A DNA stretch of 49,175 nt from Singulisphaera sp. GP187. Its GTDB lineage: Bacteria > Planctomycetota > GCA-002687715. Position numbers and translations under genes: made by a program. The notes below the pieces were generated by a model. The model was not told the origin of the DNA. It saw only the letters and a program-made list of their open reading frames with translations, and did no database searches. The stretch spans positions 1-49,175 of the forward strand of contig CAMDTN010000017.1 in assembly GCA_945907755.1 (NCBI GenBank), in the 5' to 3' direction. This document shows, in pieces, positions 7,564 through 16,488 of the stretch; position 1 is the stretch's first letter, and each line of letters opens with the position of its first letter.

Positions 7564-8523
7564 ATGCCCAAGCAGCTTCAGGTGATGTTGGCCGACTTCG
7601 ATTCCGAGCGCTGCGACGCTCTTGCCGCCGACCTCACCAAGGCGGGCTGCAAGGTGACAAAGGCTGCCAACGGCTTGGAAGTTCTTGAAAATTGCACGCG
7701 CAGCATTCCTGAAGTCTTGGTGATGGAAGCGTTCCTGCCGCGCCGTAACGGCTTTGAAGTGCTGAAGGCTCTGAAGGCGGACGCACGCACTGCAGCGACC
7801 CGCGTGCTGCTGCTCATCGATGAAAGCGACGACTACGGGAATTCGCGCGCGCGACTTTGCGGCGCAGATGCCGTGATGGCGAGGCCAGTCAACAGCGAGG
7901 ATGTGGTAAGCGCGGTTACCGCACCCGTACCAGCTGCAGTGGTGCCTGCCATCGACAATATCCTCGACGCGCTCGACACGCGCGCCCGCGCTGAAAACCC
8001 ATTGGTGCAACACATCACTGATGCTGCCACAGGTTTGTTCAACAGGGCCTATACAGACTTGAAACTGGCTGAGGAATGCAAAAAAGCCCGGCGTTTCCAG
8101 ATTCCTCTGAGCTGCGTGGTGATCGCTTTAGATGACATGGGAGCTTTGGCTTCGCCTGCACATGCCGAGGATTTGCGTTCGGCCATGAACGAGGTTGCTG
8201 GGCTACTGCTCTGCGAATCCCGCGACATCGATCATCTCTCGCGCTACCAAGCGCACGAGTTTATGTTGCTGCTGCCGCACACCGACCGCGCCGGGGCTTC
8301 GGCCATGGCGCGCCGCATTCTCGACAGCATCAGCGCTCGTGGGATGCAAGTTCCAGGAGGCAGCAACCTGACCGCTTCTGCTGGCATCGCTGCGTTCTGC
8401 GCCGAAGACGGCGATGGCGCGGAGGGCCTCGTCACCCGGGCCCGCGATGCCCTCAAAGTGTCGCGCCACTGGGGCGGAAACCGCTTCACTTTGCACTCTC
8501 CTGACACCGCGCCTAAGACCTGA
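7564..8523 (+). CDS. degenerate receiver-GGDEF protein
   Basis: 319 residues. Residues 1-120 have the receiver fold (VMLADFDSERCDALAADL), but the phosphoacceptor aspartate position reads Glu (VLVMEAFLPRRNG). The switch Thr/Ser region reads LLLIDESD and the conserved Lys is Arg (VMARPV). Residues 150-315 follow a GGDEF domain (DAATGLFNRAYTDLKLAEEC through LTASAGIAAF), but the signature GGDEF reads QAHEF. Both halves therefore look catalytically dead, and the Glu may mimic a phosphorylated receiver. A sensor or scaffold role is the likeliest inference. A strong CAGGAGAG site precedes the ATG. The gene is divergent from the DUF5658 gene and lies upstream of the secretin unit, 4 kb from a c-di-GMP-type riboswitch. 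Confidence 0.8.
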   Translation: MPKQLQVMLADFDSERCDALAADLTKAGCKVTKAANGLEVLENCTRSIPEVLVMEAFLPRRNGFEVLKALKADARTAATRVLLLIDESDDYGNSRARLCGADAVMARPVNSEDVVSAVTAPVPAAVVPAIDNILDALDTRARAENPLVQHITDAATGLFNRAYTDLKLAEECKKARRFQIPLSCVVIALDDMGALASPAHAEDLRSAMNEVAGLLLCESRDIDHLSRYQAHEFMLLLPHTDRAGASAMARRILDSISARGMQVPGGSNLTASAGIAAFCAEDGDGAEGLVTRARDALKVSRHWGGNRFTLHSPDTAPKT

Positions 8524-8721
8524 CAGAAAGATCCGTGCGCTCCTTGGCCCAAGTCAATTTTTCCCCAAGACGCAGGTTCCAGATTTAGGTCAGATCCGCT
8601 ACCATGCGATCGTTGCCCCCGAGCTGCGGCCGCTCAATCTTGGCTGCTGAACTTGGATGCAAGAAGGAACAGCGGTCCTACGCCGCCGTTTGACCGATAG
8701 GATTGATAGCGAGTCCGTCCC

Positions 8722-9153
8722 ATGACTACACCAACTATCCGTTCCCCGCGCTTCATGAGCATTGCCTGCGTGCTGGCCATCGTCGGCGGGCTTGGAATGA
8801 CCTTCCTCAACGACGCAACCCCCGTCAACCTGACCGTGAAGAACAGCGCGCGGGTGTACTACCCGACTGATCTATCCACGGGTGACAAGGTGGAGAAAAA
8901 GAAGCCCGGTGTGATTTCCTCGCGCCGCGTTTTCGACGCCACCCCTGAGTACGCTGAGATCAAGCGTCGTGCACTCGATCAGAATTCCGCAGAGTACCTG
9001 CTGCTCATCAAACGTGCCTCCGACCGCTTCCAGACCGCAGTGACACGCTGCGTCGACCGCGGTAGCTACGACCTCATCGCCGAGAGCGGCGCAGTGAGTG
9101 TCGAGACCGGCGAGTTAGCGGACATCACCGACGAAGTGATCAAGGGGCTCTGA
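8722..9153 (+). CDS. OmpH/Skp-like envelope protein
   Basis: 143 residues. An N-terminal hydrophobic segment (about 12-28, MSIACVLAIVGGLGMTFL) acts as signal anchor. The rest resembles the end of OmpH/Skp periplasmic chaperones: RRVFDATPEYAEIKRRAL, a helical middle, and the hallmark ending GSYDLIAESGAVSVETGELA followed by DITDEVIKGL. Skp holds unfolded outer-membrane proteins; here it is about 20 residues shorter than usual. It is placed six bases before a secretin gene, so it may assist that outer-membrane protein (inference). The 198 bases upstream (8524-8721) contain no convincing promoter or structure. Confidence 0.7.
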   Translation: MTTPTIRSPRFMSIACVLAIVGGLGMTFLNDATPVNLTVKNSARVYYPTDLSTGDKVEKKKPGVISSRRVFDATPEYAEIKRRALDQNSAEYLLLIKRASDRFQTAVTRCVDRGSYDLIAESGAVSVETGELADITDEVIKGL

Positions 9154-9159
9154 GCCGCA

Positions 9160-10446
9160 ATGCTGCTTGGTCGCGTGACTCTGCGGCGCATGTCCGTGCT
9201 GGCCGCGTGCGCGGCTGCATTGGCTGCGTGCACAACTGAAGAACCCACTTCGCCCTTAGTCTTTAACGACCCCGTCATCCTTGGAGGCTCGCCGATGGGA
9301 GCAGTCACTGCCCACATCGAGCAACGCTGGGAGTGGCCAGACATCGCGCTGCCCAATGGGCAAAAGACGCGCATCATGTGGATGGAAAAGGGCATGCCGG
9401 CGCAGATGATGGCCATGCTGAAAGAAATGCCGCAGTGGAAAGCCGTGACGGCTTCAGTCGGCGCAGGATTACAAGTCGATCCGAACGCCACAGCGAAATC
9501 GCCGGAGGCATGGGGTGCAATCGCGGGCTCCGATCCGTTGGTACTCACGGGTGAACCGCCGGCTATCGATGCGGTGACAGAGTTGATTACCAGCGTGCTC
9601 ACCAGCATTCCGCAGATTGCGATCGAAGCGCGCGTAGTAGAGGTGCTGGAGGGCGACGAATCGGCTTTGGGGCTGGAGTGGTTCATGTTCAACCGTGGTG
9701 ACAACCCAGCGGTGACGAATCCCATGAACCCAAACACGGTACTGTCGCCATCGGCCACCAATTTCGACCGCGGTTGGTTGGGTAGCGGTGCGCCATTGCT
9801 GCCCGGCGGCAGCGCCTTCATGGTTCCCGATCTGCTCCTGGAAATGGGCACCATCGTGGATGATTTTCAGGTGGAATTGCTGCTCTCAGCGCTGCGCAGT
9901 TTCAACAAAGTGGATGTGGTGAACGCCCCCAATGTCGCGGTGCTCTCCGGCCACATCGCCAGCATTCTCGCAGGCCAAGAAGTGCCGGTGTACCAACTGT
10001 CCTTGCAAGGCGGCACCACTGTCATCAGTACCAGTTTCAAGAACATTGCGGTGTCGTTGGATGTGATGCCACACCTCCTGGCGCCCAACATCATCCGCAT
10101 GGCGGTTTCCGTCCGCGTGCAAAGCGTCACCGGAGGTACGACTGTGAGCATCGGCTCCAGCCAAACCACCAACCCTGTGGTGGCCAACCGCAGCGTCAGC
10201 ACCACGTTGGAAGTGCGCGACGGCGCAACGGTCATGCTGGGCGGCTTGCTGACCACCAACAAACACGATGCGGAATCGCGCGTTCCCATTCTCGGTGACA
10301 TTCCTCTTGTCGGCGCCCTGTTCACCAACACCCACAGCCGCGACCAACGCAGCAATTTGATCTTTTTCATCCGCCCCAAGGTCATCACCCGGGGCAGTTC
10401 CGTTGGCAATGGCGTCATCACGCCGCCGGCAGACCCGCTGAAGTAG
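9160..10446 (+). CDS. short lipoprotein secretin (GspD/PilQ superfamily)
   Basis: 428 residues. The N-terminus VLAACAAALAACTTEE has a lipobox, so the mature protein is probably lipid-anchored (start ATG 9160 or 9190). After about 130 unrecognised residues comes one N-domain-like segment (ITSVLTSIPQIAIEARVVEV). The beta-barrel secretin core follows: DDFQVELLLSALRSFNKVDV, NAPNVAVLSGHIASILAGQE and the C-terminal signature VPILGDIPLVGALFTNTHSR. It is much shorter than GspD (about 650 residues) and lacks several N-domains. It would form an outer-membrane pore for type II secretion or pilus-like export. It lies between the OmpH-like gene and a GspK-like pseudopilin, with gaps of 6 and 1 bases, in an evident operon. 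Confidence 0.88.
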   Translation: MLLGRVTLRRMSVLAACAAALAACTTEEPTSPLVFNDPVILGGSPMGAVTAHIEQRWEWPDIALPNGQKTRIMWMEKGMPAQMMAMLKEMPQWKAVTASVGAGLQVDPNATAKSPEAWGAIAGSDPLVLTGEPPAIDAVTELITSVLTSIPQIAIEARVVEVLEGDESALGLEWFMFNRGDNPAVTNPMNPNTVLSPSATNFDRGWLGSGAPLLPGGSAFMVPDLLLEMGTIVDDFQVELLLSALRSFNKVDVVNAPNVAVLSGHIASILAGQEVPVYQLSLQGGTTVISTSFKNIAVSLDVMPHLLAPNIIRMAVSVRVQSVTGGTTVSIGSSQTTNPVVANRSVSTTLEVRDGATVMLGGLLTTNKHDAESRVPILGDIPLVGALFTNTHSRDQRSNLIFFIRPKVITRGSSVGNGVITPPADPLK

Positions 10447-10447
10447 G

Positions 10448-11827
10448 ATGATGCGACGGGTGCGCGGAAAGCGCGGCCCGTACATGTTCGTCGTCGCCAG
10501 CATGCCTACCGCATCCTCCAATTCTCCGCATCGCAACCAGCGCGGCACCGTAATGGTGCTGGCGCTTCTCATCGTCACGTTGGTCATCGTGCTGGTGGCC
10601 GACGCCACCCAAGTGGCGCTGATGGAGCGTGAAGCCACGCGCAACGCTTCAGTGGACTTGCAATTGGATGCCGCCATGCGCGGCGGCATCGAAATCGCCA
10701 AGGCCTACCTCACCGATGATCAAGTGAATTCCGCCGAGACCGACAGTTTGGTGGAAGAGTGGGCTCTCGCCGAAGGCATCGAAAAGGACTTCGATGCGGA
10801 AGGCACTGCCGGCGCCGCGATGACTTCTGGTGCCGCAGACACCGGTGAACACGCTTTCCCGAAAGTACGCATCATCATTGAAGATGAAGAGCGGAAGTGG
10901 CCGTTGGCATGGTTGAAGATGGGCAGCGACGGCTCGAAGGAACGACGCCGCGAAGGGCTGACCACAGTCCTGGACGACTTCCGCAAGAACACCAAGTACG
11001 ACCTCGACGCAGGTGCGGCCCAGAACTACGCCGAACGCATCGCTGCTTTTGTTGCGCGCAAGGAAGGCGACAACTCTTTCGGGCCCACACCGCGCCCACT
11101 GACCAAGAGTGGCATGCCGCTGCACATCTTGGATCTCGGGCTCATCCCCGGTGTTCCCAAAGACATCGTGTTTCGCCGTATTGATGAAGACAGTGGCGCT
11201 GTCGTTCCTGGGCTGATGGACGTGCTGACGCTTTGGACCGACGGCCGCGTGAACGCCAACACAGCAGGCGAAGCGGTGCTCCGCGGCTTGTTCCGGCGCC
11301 GCGAAGATGACATGAGCGTCGGCACCGACATCTTTGTGCACCGCGACGGCAAGCAGAGGGAATTTGCCGCCAAGGAAGACGCCAGCGGCTTGACCCCTGA
11401 AGAGCGCAGACGCAAGCGCATCGATGAGCGCGCAGAAAACACTGAGCGCGGGCTGGGTGGTGCGGCGGCTGCCGGAGGCGCGCGTCCGAGCGGTGAAACG
11501 ACACCTGAAGAAGAAGGCAACGGCGCTTTCACTTCGCTCGATCAACTGCGCAAAGAAGTGAACACCGTCACAGACCGCATCTTCAGCGAAGTCAGCACTT
11601 CATTAACACTGCAATCCAAGGTGTTTTCAGTGTGGGTTGAAGCAGAAATGAATGGCATCCGCTCGGTGCGCCGCACTGTGTTGCGGCGCGAAGGCCCTCG
11701 CTTTGTGATGATCTTGAGCGAGAAGGTGGACTACCCCTCTTGGCGGCAACTCAGCGAAGAGGAATACGAAGGCCGCCTGACCGAAACGGGCGTCGAGCGC
11801 GGTTCCGGACCAGCTAAGCGCCGATAA
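10448..11827 (+). CDS. gspK: GspK-like minor pseudopilin
   Basis: 459 residues. A short basic leader ends QRG, a prepilin-peptidase-type site, before the hydrophobic helix TVMVLALLIVTLVIVLVADA, continuing QVALMEREATRN and AAMRGGIEIAKAYL. The C-terminal half contains LMDVLTLWTDGRVNANTAGE, the SAM-like motif of GspK. A charged insertion (about 290-360) is rich in Arg and Glu. GspK caps the pseudopilus of type II secretion systems. No gspE, gspF or major pseudopilin is in the window. The start ATG 10448 follows the secretin stop by one base; ATG 10502 is also possible. The 3' end overlaps the convergent gene by 14 bases. Confidence 0.85.
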   Translation: MMRRVRGKRGPYMFVVASMPTASSNSPHRNQRGTVMVLALLIVTLVIVLVADATQVALMEREATRNASVDLQLDAAMRGGIEIAKAYLTDDQVNSAETDSLVEEWALAEGIEKDFDAEGTAGAAMTSGAADTGEHAFPKVRIIIEDEERKWPLAWLKMGSDGSKERRREGLTTVLDDFRKNTKYDLDAGAAQNYAERIAAFVARKEGDNSFGPTPRPLTKSGMPLHILDLGLIPGVPKDIVFRRIDEDSGAVVPGLMDVLTLWTDGRVNANTAGEAVLRGLFRRREDDMSVGTDIFVHRDGKQREFAAKEDASGLTPEERRRKRIDERAENTERGLGGAAAAGGARPSGETTPEEEGNGAFTSLDQLRKEVNTVTDRIFSEVSTSLTLQSKVFSVWVEAEMNGIRSVRRTVLRREGPRFVMILSEKVDYPSWRQLSEEEYEGRLTETGVERGSGPAKRR

Positions 11828-12794
11828 CGCGGCGGGTAGGACGCTGCGGGCGCGTGTCCGGAGCCGGACGCTCCTCCGTGTGGCCACCCCGTGCGCGCCG
11901 AGCGGTGAGGCGCCCGCGGGGGCGTTCCTCAGCTGCGGCCTGCGTATTTGCCACGCGCCTCGATCCCCTGCCTCGCTTCGGCGAATAGGTGCCCGCGTCT
12001 TTGGCGCGCCGTCCTGTAGGAGGCGGTGCCTTCAAACCCTGTGGTTTCTGATCATCCGGCAAGGGATCCATCAAGCGCGCCACATCTGCCGCGCTGAGCT
12101 TGCGCCAACCGCGCTCTTTCAAATTCTCGGTGGTTAGGTGCCCAAGGCGAATGCGCACCACTTTGTCTGCGAGAAGCCCGACCTTCGCGAAAGCGCGGCG
12201 CAACATGCGGTGCTGACTGATAGCTGGGCTGGCCAGCACGGTGGTGACATGCGGGCCGCGGCGCAGTAACTGCACCCAGATGGGGCCTGTGCGCCCATCG
12301 GACAGCCACACACCTTCGCGCAATTGATCGATCTTGTGCGGCGTGCACTCACCGCGCAGTTTCAAAAACCAAGTTTGGCGCAGCGGATGCCCGCGCTTCA
12401 GCACCTTGGCGGACAGGTCTCCATCGTTGGTGACCAAGATGAGCCCTTCTGATTCCTCTTCCATGCGCCCAACCGAAAAGAGCTTCCGCTTGGAACGGTC
12501 ACGCACTAATGCCGTCACGGGCGTGCGTCCGAATTGATCATCGGTGGTGCACACGATGCCGGGCGGCTTGTAAACCACATAGGTCACGGCTGGTTCGCAG
12601 CGCACGACCTGACCATCCAAACGCACTTCTTGGTGGTCAGGATCGATGACCACGCCCATGCTGCGCACCACGCTGCCGTCGAGAGTCACTCGGCCAAGGC
12701 GAATGAACTCCTCGCACTCGCGGCGGCTGGCTGCGCCGCTGCGGGCCAAGAACTTATGCAAGCGTTCGGTGATCGGTTTTGGGGTGTCTTCCAT
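11814..12794 (-). CDS. RsuA/RluB-family pseudouridine synthase with altered catalytic motif
   Basis: 326 residues. An S4 RNA-binding domain (about 8-65, ERLHKFLARSGAASRRECEE) is followed by an RsuA/RluB/E/F catalytic domain (about 68-235) with YVVYKPPGIVCTT and the LTNDG block. A low-complexity Arg-rich tail fills the last 80-90 residues. The family isomerises uridines in rRNA using the Asp of GRLD. Here that motif reads GRMEEESEGL, so the catalytic Asp is replaced by Glu; the enzyme may be inactive or altered. The start is ATG 12794 with AGGG upstream, seven bases after the manA stop; longer reading to 12935 would overlap manA. Last gene of the rsmD cluster; its end overlaps gspK. Confidence 0.85.
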   Translation of the reverse strand: MEDTPKPITERLHKFLARSGAASRRECEEFIRLGRVTLDGSVVRSMGVVIDPDHQEVRLDGQVVRCEPAVTYVVYKPPGIVCTTDDQFGRTPVTALVRDRSKRKLFSVGRMEEESEGLILVTNDGDLSAKVLKRGHPLRQTWFLKLRGECTPHKIDQLREGVWLSDGRTGPIWVQLLRRGPHVTTVLASPAISQHRMLRRAFAKVGLLADKVVRIRLGHLTTENLKERGWRKLSAADVARLMDPLPDDQKPQGLKAPPPTGRRAKDAGTYSPKRGRGSRRVANTQAAAEERPRGRLTARRARGGHTEERPAPDTRPQRPTRRVIGA

Positions 12795-12801
12795 GGTGCC
12801 C

Positions 12802-13782
12802 TCAGCGCGAGGAACTGCGTGGCGCAGTGATGGCAGCGAGGCGAAGTCCTTCGCCTTCAATGCGGGCGATCGTAGCACCGCGAGGCAGCAGGCAAGTCGC
12901 ACCTTTTCGCAGTACGCAGCTATCCCCCATGGCACTGATGCGACCGCAACCTTCCAGCATGTGCAGCACGGTCATCTGCGGCACCAGCACATCTTTCGCG
13001 CCCTGCACCTGCCAGTGCTCCATGCGAAAAGTATGGGTGTTCACGAGGCATTGTTCTGGCGCAGCAAGATCCAATTGTGCGTGCGGCCCTTCAGTGCGCG
13101 GCTGCGCCATCACACGCAGCGCCTGCGCCGGGTGCAAAGTGCGCTCCTGACCGTTGGCGTCGCGCCGCTCCCAGTCATAGACGCGATACGTGAGGTCGCT
13201 CGGCTGCTGCACTTCCAACATCACAATGCCTGGGCCCGGTGCGTGCACAGTGCCTGGTTCGACCAGCCACAACTGGCCCGGCTTCACGGCGTGCTGCTGC
13301 AAGCACGCAATCACAGCACTTGGACCCTGCTTCGTTGCGGCAAGCAAATCATGTGGCGCCTTGCCTGCCGCCAACCCAAACAGGATCCACGCATCAGGGG
13401 CAGATTCCAGCACCAGCCATGCTTCGAGCTTGCCGCACACGGCGTTCTGCTGCGGCGCACCTGCCAGTTGCTGCGCCTGCATATCATTGGGATGCACTTG
13501 CACCGACAACACCTGCTCGCACTGCAGCAGCTTGACTAACAACGGAAACTCCGCGCTGGCCTCGGGCCCAGCAAGATGCGCGCGCTCAGCCGCCCACAGT
13601 GCGCTTAAGGAAAGGCCAGTGCTGGCATCAGCCGATTCCATCCCGGGCATGGCCGAAACTTCCCAGCTCTCCCCCACACTTTCCGTAGCAGCGGCATCTT
13701 TGCCGTAGTGTTTCTGCAACTTGTTGCCGCCCCAAAGCACGCGCTTCAGCGCCGGGCGCAATAGGTAGACGCCGCGCTTCAT
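12802..13782 (-). CDS. manA: mannose-6-phosphate isomerase, class I
   Basis: 326 residues; interconverts mannose-6-phosphate and fructose-6-phosphate in the cytoplasm. The cupin zinc ligands are visible as VQVHPND (Gln and His), the Glu in KLEAWLVL, and the His in VEPGTVHAPGPG. N-terminal LKRVLWGGNKL and GESWEVS are also typical. The length matches the short bacterial class-I form. The ATG overlaps the recN stop by four bases (ATGA), so translation is coupled. The gene supplies or drains GDP-mannose/GDP-fucose precursors; no other mannose gene lies nearby. Confidence 0.92.
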   Translation of the reverse strand: MKRGVYLLRPALKRVLWGGNKLQKHYGKDAAATESVGESWEVSAMPGMESADASTGLSLSALWAAERAHLAGPEASAEFPLLVKLLQCEQVLSVQVHPNDMQAQQLAGAPQQNAVCGKLEAWLVLESAPDAWILFGLAAGKAPHDLLAATKQGPSAVIACLQQHAVKPGQLWLVEPGTVHAPGPGIVMLEVQQPSDLTYRVYDWERRDANGQERTLHPAQALRVMAQPRTEGPHAQLDLAAPEQCLVNTHTFRMEHWQVQGAKDVLVPQMTVLHMLEGCGRISAMGDSCVLRKGATCLLPRGATIARIEGEGLRLAAITAPRSSSR

Positions 13783-15470
13783 GCTCGCGCCTCTGCCAAC
13801 AGCGCCTTGGCTTGCGCGCGCGCCGCGTTGCCGCTGGCATCGCCACCCAACATGGCTGCCAATTCTTGCACGCGCGCCTCGGATTCAAGGGCTTCCACCT
13901 TCGTGACCGTGCGCCCCGCTTGAGTGTGTTTGCTGACGCGCCAGTGTGCCTGCGCATACGCCGCCACTTGCGGCAAGTGTGTGACGGCAATGACCTGCCG
14001 CCCTGCCGCCAACGCTGCCAGATGGCGCCCAAGCGCAGCGCCGACGCGCCCGCCAACGCCGGCATCAATTTCGTCGAACACCAGCAAAGGCACAGGAATC
14101 ACCTTTGCCAAAGCCGTTTCGATGGCCAGCAGCACCCGCGCCGTTTCACCGCCGGACGCCACTCGCTCTAACGGATGCGCCGCTTCGCCCGCATTGGCGG
14201 CCAACAAGAACTGCACGGGGCCTGGCCCGTGCGGCGGCGCAGCGAGAGCGTCGAACTCGGCACCAATGCTGGCGGGTTCGATGGTGATGCTCAACTGCGC
14301 CTGTTGCATGCGCAGTTCTCCCAGCACCGTTTCGACCACTTGCGCAAGCCGCTTCGCCGCACTCTTGCGCTTCGCCAGCATGGTGCGCGCCAACGAACGC
14401 AAGGCATCCGCGCACTGCGCGCGCGCAGTTTCCAAGCGTGCCAATGTGTCGTCGCCCTCTCCCAGTGCCGCCAGCTCCGCTTCGCAGGCCGCCAAGTGCG
14501 CGCCCAGTTCGTTGGCATCGACGCGGTGTTTGCGCGCCAAGGTGCGCAGCAAATCGAGGCGCTGTTCAATGACCATCAGCCCTTCGGGGTCTAGGCTGAT
14601 CTGATCCAACAAGTTGCCGCAAGACCTCGCGAGGTCGCGACATTCTGTCTCCAGAGAGTCCATGCGCAGGACAACTTCTTCAATGCCTGCGTGCCCCGCA
14701 GCCCGCGCACGCAACTGCCGCGCACTGCGCGCGAGTGCATCCGCTAAGGCCTCATCGCCATCGGACAACAATGAGCGTGCGCCATCTAAGTCCGCGGCCA
14801 ACGCCTGGCCACCGGATTGCAAACGATGTTCTTCGCGGAGGCGCTGCTCTTCGCCCTGTTCCACGCCGGCACCACGCAACTCGTCACACATTTGCAACAG
14901 CCACGCTTCGCGTGCGCCGCGTTGATCCATGCTGCTGCGCAGCTCGCGGCAGCGGGCATCGGTGTCTTGCAGTTCCCTGCGCTGAGTGCGCCACTGGGCC
15001 CCAGCATCTTGCAAGCCGGCAAACGCGTCGAGCAATTCTGCTTGACGCGTGGCGTTGTGCAGCAATAAATGCTCGTCTTGGCCATGGAACGCCAACAAAT
15101 GCTGGCCCAACTTCGCGAGGGTTCCCACCGTGCACAGTTTGCCGTCGAGGTAGGCGCGGCTGCTGCCGTCGGGCAGTACGACACGACGCAAAACCAATTC
15201 CCGCGCACTCGCATCGATCAGGTCACACTGCTCAGCGAGTTGCGCTGCAAGCGCAGCGTCCAGCACGAAACGGCCTTCGAGCACTGCTTGCGCGGCGCCA
15301 CTGCGCACCAAACCTTGGCGCGAGCGTGCCCCGGCCAACAAGCTGATGGCCCCAAGCACCAGCGATTTACCATCGCCAGTTTCGCCAGTGAGGACGGTAA
15401 GGCCCGCGCCGAATTCGAGCTGCGCCTGCGCTAACAGCGCGAGATCCACCACGCGCAGCTCTTGCAGCAT
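13779..15470 (-). CDS. recN: DNA repair protein RecN
   Basis: 563-residue SMC-like ATPase of double-strand-break repair. Walker A reads LTGETGDGKSLVL (Asp where Ala is usual), the ABC signature VASGGETARVLLAIE, and Walker B LLVFDEIDAGVGG. Two helical arms (about 155-370) form the coiled coil. Terminal blocks VIAVTHLPQVAAYAQAHWRV and VTKVEALESEARVQELAAML are canonical for the family. Length is normal. The start codon directly abuts the stop of the upstream OB-fold gene (TGA-ATG), and the end overlaps manA. No LexA-type operator can be recognised because the gene sits inside a cluster. Confidence 0.96.
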   Translation of the reverse strand: MLQELRVVDLALLAQAQLEFGAGLTVLTGETGDGKSLVLGAISLLAGARSRQGLVRSGAAQAVLEGRFVLDAALAAQLAEQCDLIDASARELVLRRVVLPDGSSRAYLDGKLCTVGTLAKLGQHLLAFHGQDEHLLLHNATRQAELLDAFAGLQDAGAQWRTQRRELQDTDARCRELRSSMDQRGAREAWLLQMCDELRGAGVEQGEEQRLREEHRLQSGGQALAADLDGARSLLSDGDEALADALARSARQLRARAAGHAGIEEVVLRMDSLETECRDLARSCGNLLDQISLDPEGLMVIEQRLDLLRTLARKHRVDANELGAHLAACEAELAALGEGDDTLARLETARAQCADALRSLARTMLAKRKSAAKRLAQVVETVLGELRMQQAQLSITIEPASIGAEFDALAAPPHGPGPVQFLLAANAGEAAHPLERVASGGETARVLLAIETALAKVIPVPLLVFDEIDAGVGGRVGAALGRHLAALAAGRQVIAVTHLPQVAAYAQAHWRVSKHTQAGRTVTKVEALESEARVQELAAMLGGDASGNAARAQAKALLAEARA

Positions 15471-15860
15471 TCAGCTCACCCGAGTGCCGGGAACAACATC
15501 CCCGTCGGCCCCCAGCGGCAGGACTTTCGCCGTCCCGCGCAACGCCAACATCATGCCTTGGCTTTCGACGCCGCGCAGCATGGCAGGCTTGAGGTTGGCC
15601 AAAACGATAATGGTGCGGCCCACCAACGCTTCCGGTGCCCAGTCAGAGCGAATGCCTGCCACGATCTGACGCGGCGTGGGCTCGCCAATGTCCACTTGCA
15701 GCACCAACAAGCGGTCGGCCTTTTCGTGAGGCGCCGCGCTGATGATGCGACCAGCGCGCAAGTCCACCGCTTTGAATTGCTCGATGTCGATGAACGACGG
15801 AGCTGCGGGCGGGGCTGGAACAGGAACTGGAGTTGCAGGTGGTGGTGTGAGTTCGCTCAT
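15471..15860 (-). CDS. tRNA-binding OB-fold protein (MetG C-terminal / Arc1p-like)
   Basis: About 129 residues. After a Pro/Ala-rich N-terminus (residues 5-22) comes a complete EMAP-II/CsaA-type OB fold: IDIEQFKAVDLRAGRIISAA, ADRLLVLQVDIGE, RQIVAGIRSDW, VLANLKPAMLRGVESQGMML. This domain is usually the C-terminus of methionyl-tRNA synthetase, where it binds tRNA and dimerises. Here it is free-standing, as in split MetRS-beta proteins, and no metG is in the window. The start ATG 15860 (MSELTPP) is chosen because a longer reading would overlap rsmD. It lies ten bases after rsmD and abuts recN. Confidence 0.85.
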   Translation of the reverse strand: MSELTPPPATPVPVPAPPAAPSFIDIEQFKAVDLRAGRIISAAPHEKADRLLVLQVDIGEPTPRQIVAGIRSDWAPEALVGRTIIVLANLKPAMLRGVESQGMMLALRGTAKVLPLGADGDVVPGTRVS

Positions 15861-15870
15861 GGTGTGCAGA

Positions 15871-16470
15871 TTAGCCGTTGCCATCGTCGCTTGGAAGCGG
15901 ATGGTCAGGAAGAGCGCAGGGCCGCACAAGCAGCATCAAGCTCTCGCCGCTGTCGATGTGCCGCAGCACATTGGCCCCCGCAGGCAACGCAGTCTCCGCC
16001 GCCACGCTCGACGGAATGCGATAGACCATGACACCAGTTGGGGGTAGCAGTCCGAGGAATCGCGCTGCCAGTTCCGCCACGCGCTTTGGCGTCGTAATGA
16101 CCAGCGGGAAAGGCGGGTCTAAGAAGACCACTTCCACGGGATGGTCGATGCGGGCTGGGTCGACGCTCCACGCGTCGAATGCCAGTACTCGTGCGCGCTC
16201 TTTGAAGCCGCACTCGGCAATATTGCGCTCTAACACGGGCAAGGCGTGGCGGCCGCGCTCGACAAAGGTGGCGCGTTCAGCGCCCCGCGACAGCGCCTCG
16301 AGGCCTAAACCCCCGCTGCCAGCGAAGACGTCCAGCACCCCGTCGCAGGGGAAGGACTGCATCAGAATATTGAACAGCGATTCTTTTTGCCGGTCCATCA
16401 TGGGGCGCGTCAGCTCCCCCGGCGGGGCGAGCAGGTGCCTGCCGCGGGCTGTGCCAGCGATCACACGCAT
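15871..16470 (-). CDS. rsmD: 16S rRNA (guanine-N2)-methyltransferase RsmD
   Basis: About 199 residues; methylates G966 of 16S rRNA (E. coli numbering) with S-adenosylmethionine. Diagnostic blocks are MRVIAGTARGRHLLAPPG, RPMMDRQKESLFNIL, the SAM loop VLDVFAGSGGLGLEALSRGA, and catalytic DPPF (VEVVFLDPPFPL). The start ATG 16470 fits the family N-terminus; ATG 16482 adds four residues. First gene of the minus-strand cluster rsmD-OB fold-recN-manA-pseudouridine synthase, divergent from pdxJ across 57 bases. Confidence 0.93.
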   Translation of the reverse strand: MRVIAGTARGRHLLAPPGELTRPMMDRQKESLFNILMQSFPCDGVLDVFAGSGGLGLEALSRGAERATFVERGRHALPVLERNIAECGFKERARVLAFDAWSVDPARIDHPVEVVFLDPPFPLVITTPKRVAELAARFLGLLPPTGVMVYRIPSSVAAETALPAGANVLRHIDSGESLMLLVRPCALPDHPLPSDDGNG

Positions 16471-16488
16471 GTGCGCGTCCACGGCGTG

